The position numbers and the translations under genes are program-made. This document shows positions 14,311-16,266 of a DNA stretch of 16,266 bases, in pieces; the first letter of the stretch is position 1; every line of letters starts with the position of its first letter. The notes below the pieces were generated by a model that worked only from the letters and a program-made list of their open reading frames with translations, had not been told where the DNA came from and did no database searches. Source of the stretch: an uncultured Curtobacterium sp. (GTDB lineage: Bacteria > Actinomycetota > Actinomycetes > Actinomycetales > Microbacteriaceae); assembly GCA_913774725.1 (NCBI GenBank), contig CAJYIG010000020.1:1-16266 (forward strand), given 5' to 3'.

Positions 14311-14385
14311 ACACACGCCGGCGTCCCACACACGTCGGCGTCTCGCGCCCGCCCCGATCCCACGGTACCGGCCGGGAGGCACGAC

Positions 14386-14391
14386 TACCGT
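14386..14391 (+). promoter_or_regulatory. -10 element of a leaderless MOSC-gene transcript
   Basis: TACCGT, then exactly seven bases, then GTG at 14399. This is the same layout as at lysE and lysG. No -35 of quality is visible and no Shine-Dalgarno is present. Confidence 0.5.
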
Positions 14392-14398
14392 GGGCCCC

Positions 14399-14997
14399 GT
14401 GACCTCCGTCGACGACGTGGCCGGCCCCGGCGACCTGCCCTTCCGCACGGACGTCGAGGTCGCGCTGCTGCTCGTCTCCCCGCGCCACCGGTACGAGGGG
14501 CGCCCGGCGGACGGTGCGCTGCCCGCCGAGGGGCCGGAGCTGCGCGACCGGATCGACCTCCGTGCGGGGCTCGGCATCGTCGGTGACCGCTACTTCGCCG
14601 CGCGGGCGCACGTGCACGCCACGGTGACCGTCATCGGCCTCGAGGGGCTCGACGCCGTCGCCGAAGCGGTGGGCGCCGCGATCGACCCCGCTGCCACCCG
14701 GCGGAACGTGTACCTGCGCGGGGCCGACGTCGAGGCGCTCCGGGGCGAGCCGTTCTCGCTCGAGAGCCCGGGGTCCGGGGCGAGCCGTTCTCGCTCGAGA
14801 GCCCGGGGTCCGGCGGCCCGGTGCGCTTCCGGGGGTACCGGCCGGCGAACCCGTGCGCATGGATGGACCACGAGGTGGCGCCGGGGGCCTTCCGGGCGAT
14901 GCGGGGGCGCGGCGGGGTGCGGTGTGACCCGGAGTCCGACGGTGTGCTCACCCTCGGCCCCGCGGTGCTCCGCACGGCGCGCCCGGTCTCGCTCTGA
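14399..14997 (+). pseudogene. MOSC-domain protein, frameshifted by a 35-bp tandem duplication
   Basis: A MOSC-fold gene; the family is related to the molybdenum-cofactor sulfurase C-terminus and binds sulfur through a conserved cysteine. From GTG 14399 it reads VEVALLLVSPRHRYEG, then GIVGDRYFAARAHVHATVTV, up to GEPFSLESPG. An exact 35-bp duplication (14741-14775 = 14776-14810) then shifts the frame. With one copy removed it reads on as RGYRPANPCAWMDHEVAPGA, including the expected NPCAWMD cysteine, and stops at TGA 14997, giving a normal 187-residue protein. As it stands, the frame runs to 15136 through the terminator and makes a 245-residue product with a nonsense tail. Codon use on both sides of the break is normal, so the event looks recent. 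A sequencing or assembly artefact must be excluded. Confidence 0.85.
14741..14810. repeat. Exact 35-bp tandem duplication inside the MOSC gene
   Basis: Copy 1 is 14741-14775 and copy 2 is 14776-14810, identical at all 35 positions. The pentamer TCCGG stands at both ends of the ancestral unit and at the junction, so slippage between 5-bp direct repeats explains the event. Removing one copy restores the reading frame (564 bases, 187 codons plus stop). Confidence 0.95.
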
Positions 14998-15055
14998 CGG
15001 AGGCGCGGCGCTGCCCGCTTCCCGGGTCCGGCGACGCCTCGCCCCGTTCCGCGAA

Positions 15056-15115
15056 ACGCAACGTGGGCGGCACTCCGCAGCGATGTTCCGCTGCGCGGGG
15101 CCGCCCACGTTGCGT
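15056..15115. terminator. Two-tier palindrome, bidirectional terminator; copy 2 of a repeat family
   Basis: The outer arms ACGCAACGTGGGCGGC (15056-15071) and 15100-15115 are perfectly complementary over 16 bp. The inner stem CGCAGCG (15076-15082) pairs with CGCTGCG (15089-15095) around the loop ATGTTC. It is 10 bases after the DJ-1-family stop (minus) and 58 after the ancestral MOSC stop (plus). Ends, length, loop size and inner core match the palindrome at 4450-4513. Confidence 0.8.
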
Positions 15116-15125
15116 GTTGCGGGGG

Positions 15126-15671
15126 TCAGGCGGTGAGGGCCTGCACGATCGCGTCGACGAACGCCGGCAGGTCGTCGGGGTTGCGCGACGTGATCAGACC
15201 ACCGTCGACCTGGACCTCCTGGTCGACCCACTCGGCGCCGGCGTTGCGCACGTCGGTCTGCAGCGAGGGGAACGAGGTGATGGTCTTGCCCTGCAGGACA
15301 CCGGCCTCGATGAGCGTCCACGGGCCGTGGCAGATCGCAGCGACCGGCTTGCCCGCCTCGGCGAACGCCTTCACGAGCGCGACCGCGTCCGGGTCCTGGC
15401 GGATGGTGTCCGCGTTGATGGTGCCACCGGGGACGACCAGTGCGTCGTAGTCGCCCGCACCGCTGACACTGCCGATGGTGGTGTCGACGGACACCGACTT
15501 GCCCGGGTCCTTGTCGCCGACGAGGGTCTCGATCGAACCGGACTCCTGCGCCGCCACCGTGACGTCGGCACCGCGCTCGCGGAGCTGGTCGGTGGGGACG
15601 ACGATCTCGTCCTGCTCCACGCCGTAGTTCGTCGCGATGACGAGGATCTTCTTGCCGTCGAGGGCTGCCAT
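15126..15671 (-). CDS. DJ-1/PfpI-family protein (YhbO-like stress protein)
   Basis: 181-residue soluble class I glutamine-amidotransferase-fold protein. Members act as glyoxalases, deglycase-like enzymes or chaperone-like stress proteins; which applies cannot be told here. Key residues are Glu19 (NYGVEQDE), the strand YDALVVPGGTINAD (75-88) and the nucleophile elbow AAICHGPWTLIEAG, with Cys114 followed by His115, typical of the PfpI branch. The C-terminal VDGGLITSRNPDDLPAF block is also typical. ATG 15671 has GGAAGGAG upstream. It follows the HAD phosphatase gene on the same strand with a 111-bp gap containing two hairpins. A palindromic terminator lies directly downstream. Confidence 0.92.
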   Translation of the reverse strand: MAALDGKKILVIATNYGVEQDEIVVPTDQLRERGADVTVAAQESGSIETLVGDKDPGKSVSVDTTIGSVSGAGDYDALVVPGGTINADTIRQDPDAVALVKAFAEAGKPVAAICHGPWTLIEAGVLQGKTITSFPSLQTDVRNAGAEWVDQEVQVDGGLITSRNPDDLPAFVDAIVQALTA

Positions 15672-15686
15672 GGTCGCTCCTTCCGA

Positions 15687-15730
15687 TGCCGGGGGTCTTC
15701 CGGCGCGCTGCCGGGGGTCTCCCGGCGCGA
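15687..15730. repeat. 22-bp tandem duplication forming two hairpins upstream of the DJ-1-family gene
   Basis: Two adjacent 22-base units (15687-15708 and 15709-15730) differ at two positions. Each can form a hairpin: GCCGG-N7-CCGGC (15688-15704) and GCCGGG-GGTCT-CCCGGC (15710-15726). They lie between the HAD phosphatase stop and the DJ-1-family ribosome site, so they may end the upstream transcript or lie in the leader of the downstream one. Confidence 0.7.
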
Positions 15731-15782
15731 CGACCACGGTCGTCCGCTCGCCCTGGGGACGTTCGCAGTCCGGAGCCGACGT

Positions 15783-16266
15783 TCAGCCCCGGATGCGGAA
15801 AGCGGACCCTTCGCGGACGACCTCGATGCCGTCGTACCCCGCGATGCGCGGCAGGCCCTCGGTGACCGGTCCCTCGAGCGCCCCGACGACGACGGTCGTC
15901 GCCCCGGAGGCGACGGCCGCCTCGACACCCGCGGGAGCGTCCTCGAACGCCAGGCAGCGCTCGGCGGGCACCCCCAGCAGGGCGGCGCCGCGCAGGTAGC
16001 CCTCGGGGTGCGGCTTGCTCCGCTCGGCATCCTCGGACGGCACGAGCGCCTCGGGCACGGGGACGCCCGCCGCAGTCATCCGCTCCACCGCGAGCGCCCG
16101 CGGAGCACTCGTGACGAGGGCGACGGGCACGCCGGTGTCGAGCAGGCGGCGCACGAACGCCGCCGCTCCCGGCACCTCGACGATGCCCTCGGTGTACCCG
16201 ATCTCGGCGGCGATCATCGTCTCGACGATGGCCCGCTGCTCGTCCGGGGACAGGTGCGGCAGGAAG
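15783..16266 (-). CDS. HAD-superfamily phosphatase, beta-phosphoglucomutase-like (partial, N-terminus beyond right edge)
   Basis: The C-terminal 160 residues of a subfamily IA HAD hydrolase; the frame is open to the window edge (FLPHLSPDEQRAIVETMI lies upstream of the first internal ATG at 16217, so that ATG is not the start). Motif II is VALVTSAP; motif III Lys lies in SEDAERSKPHPEGYL; motif IV is CLAFEDAPAGVEAA. The spacing and the KPHPEGYL and FEDAPAG patterns match sugar-phosphate phosphatases and beta-phosphoglucomutase-like proteins. The catalytic DxD is outside the window. The substrate is probably a small sugar phosphate, by family only. It is followed on the same strand by the DJ-1-family gene. 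Confidence 0.88.
   Translation of the reverse strand, partial: FLPHLSPDEQRAIVETMIAAEIGYTEGIVEVPGAAAFVRRLLDTGVPVALVTSAPRALAVERMTAAGVPVPEALVPSEDAERSKPHPEGYLRGAALLGVPAERCLAFEDAPAGVEAAVASGATTVVVGALEGPVTEGLPRIAGYDGIEVVREGSAFRIRG

Noticed and set aside
14283..14346. CRISPR-like short spaced repeats (CGGCGTCTCGC units)
   Set aside because: The units are degenerate, 17-19 bases apart without spacer-length intervals, and no cas gene is present. They belong to the GAGACG repeat element.
14811..15136. 245-residue MOSC protein with a genuine novel C-terminus
   Set aside because: The tail after the duplication is Arg-rich antisense-like sequence running through a terminator, whereas the alternative frame restores a conserved MOSC C-terminus exactly.
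16215..16217. ATG 16217 as the start of the right-edge HAD phosphatase
   Set aside because: The frame stays open with sensible protein up to the window edge and the catalytic DxD motif is missing, so the gene begins outside.

Overview
This is a very GC-rich window from a high-GC Gram-positive bacterium. The protein families, the G/C-ending codons, the GTG starts and the TANNNT-N7-start promoter layouts all suggest an actinobacterium, most likely Microbacteriaceae (Curtobacterium-like). The genus is an inference and was not tested by a search. I see no tRNA, rRNA, CRISPR array, insertion sequence, integrase or phage gene.

Layout. Positions 1-4049 (minus strand) hold a tight three-gene operon: a family-2 processive glycosyltransferase (2115-4049), a short HlyD-like membrane-anchored protein (1378-2118, ATGA overlap) and a GH81 endo-beta-1,3-glucanase lipoprotein (1374 to beyond the left edge). 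It looks like a synthase, export adaptor and trimming hydrolase set for an extracellular beta-glucan, plausibly a beta-1,3-glucan. Positions 4050-4548 are a gene-free leader with a hexanucleotide repeat, small hairpins and a large palindrome. Positions 4549-6262 hold an aldo/keto reductase divergent from a TetR regulator, with two matched operator palindromes between them. Positions 6323-8096 hold a LysG/ArgP-type regulator divergent from a LysE-type exporter; both appear to be leaderless transcripts. Positions 8201-9676 encode an APC-superfamily amino-acid permease, convergent with lysE across a perfect hairpin.

The right half has mostly minus-strand genes: a HAD hydrolase (9942-10814), an alpha/beta hydrolase with Cys in the nucleophile position (10912-11769), and a two-gene alkylation-repair unit (Ada-AlkA fusion 12513-14111, overlapping a methylguanine methyltransferase 11968-12516). 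On the plus strand a MOSC-domain gene (14399-14997) is broken by an exact 35-bp tandem duplication. A DJ-1/PfpI-family protein (15126-15671) and the C-terminal part of a HAD phosphatase (15783 to the right edge) finish the window.

The most interesting points are the GT2/HlyD/GH81 operon, the MOSC frameshift, two families of dispersed intergenic repeats (a ~64-bp palindrome at 4450-4513 and about 15054-15117, and a ~104-bp GAGACG-rich element at 9825-9928 and 14207-14310), and the Ser-to-Cys change in the alpha/beta hydrolase. All alignments and counts here were done by hand.
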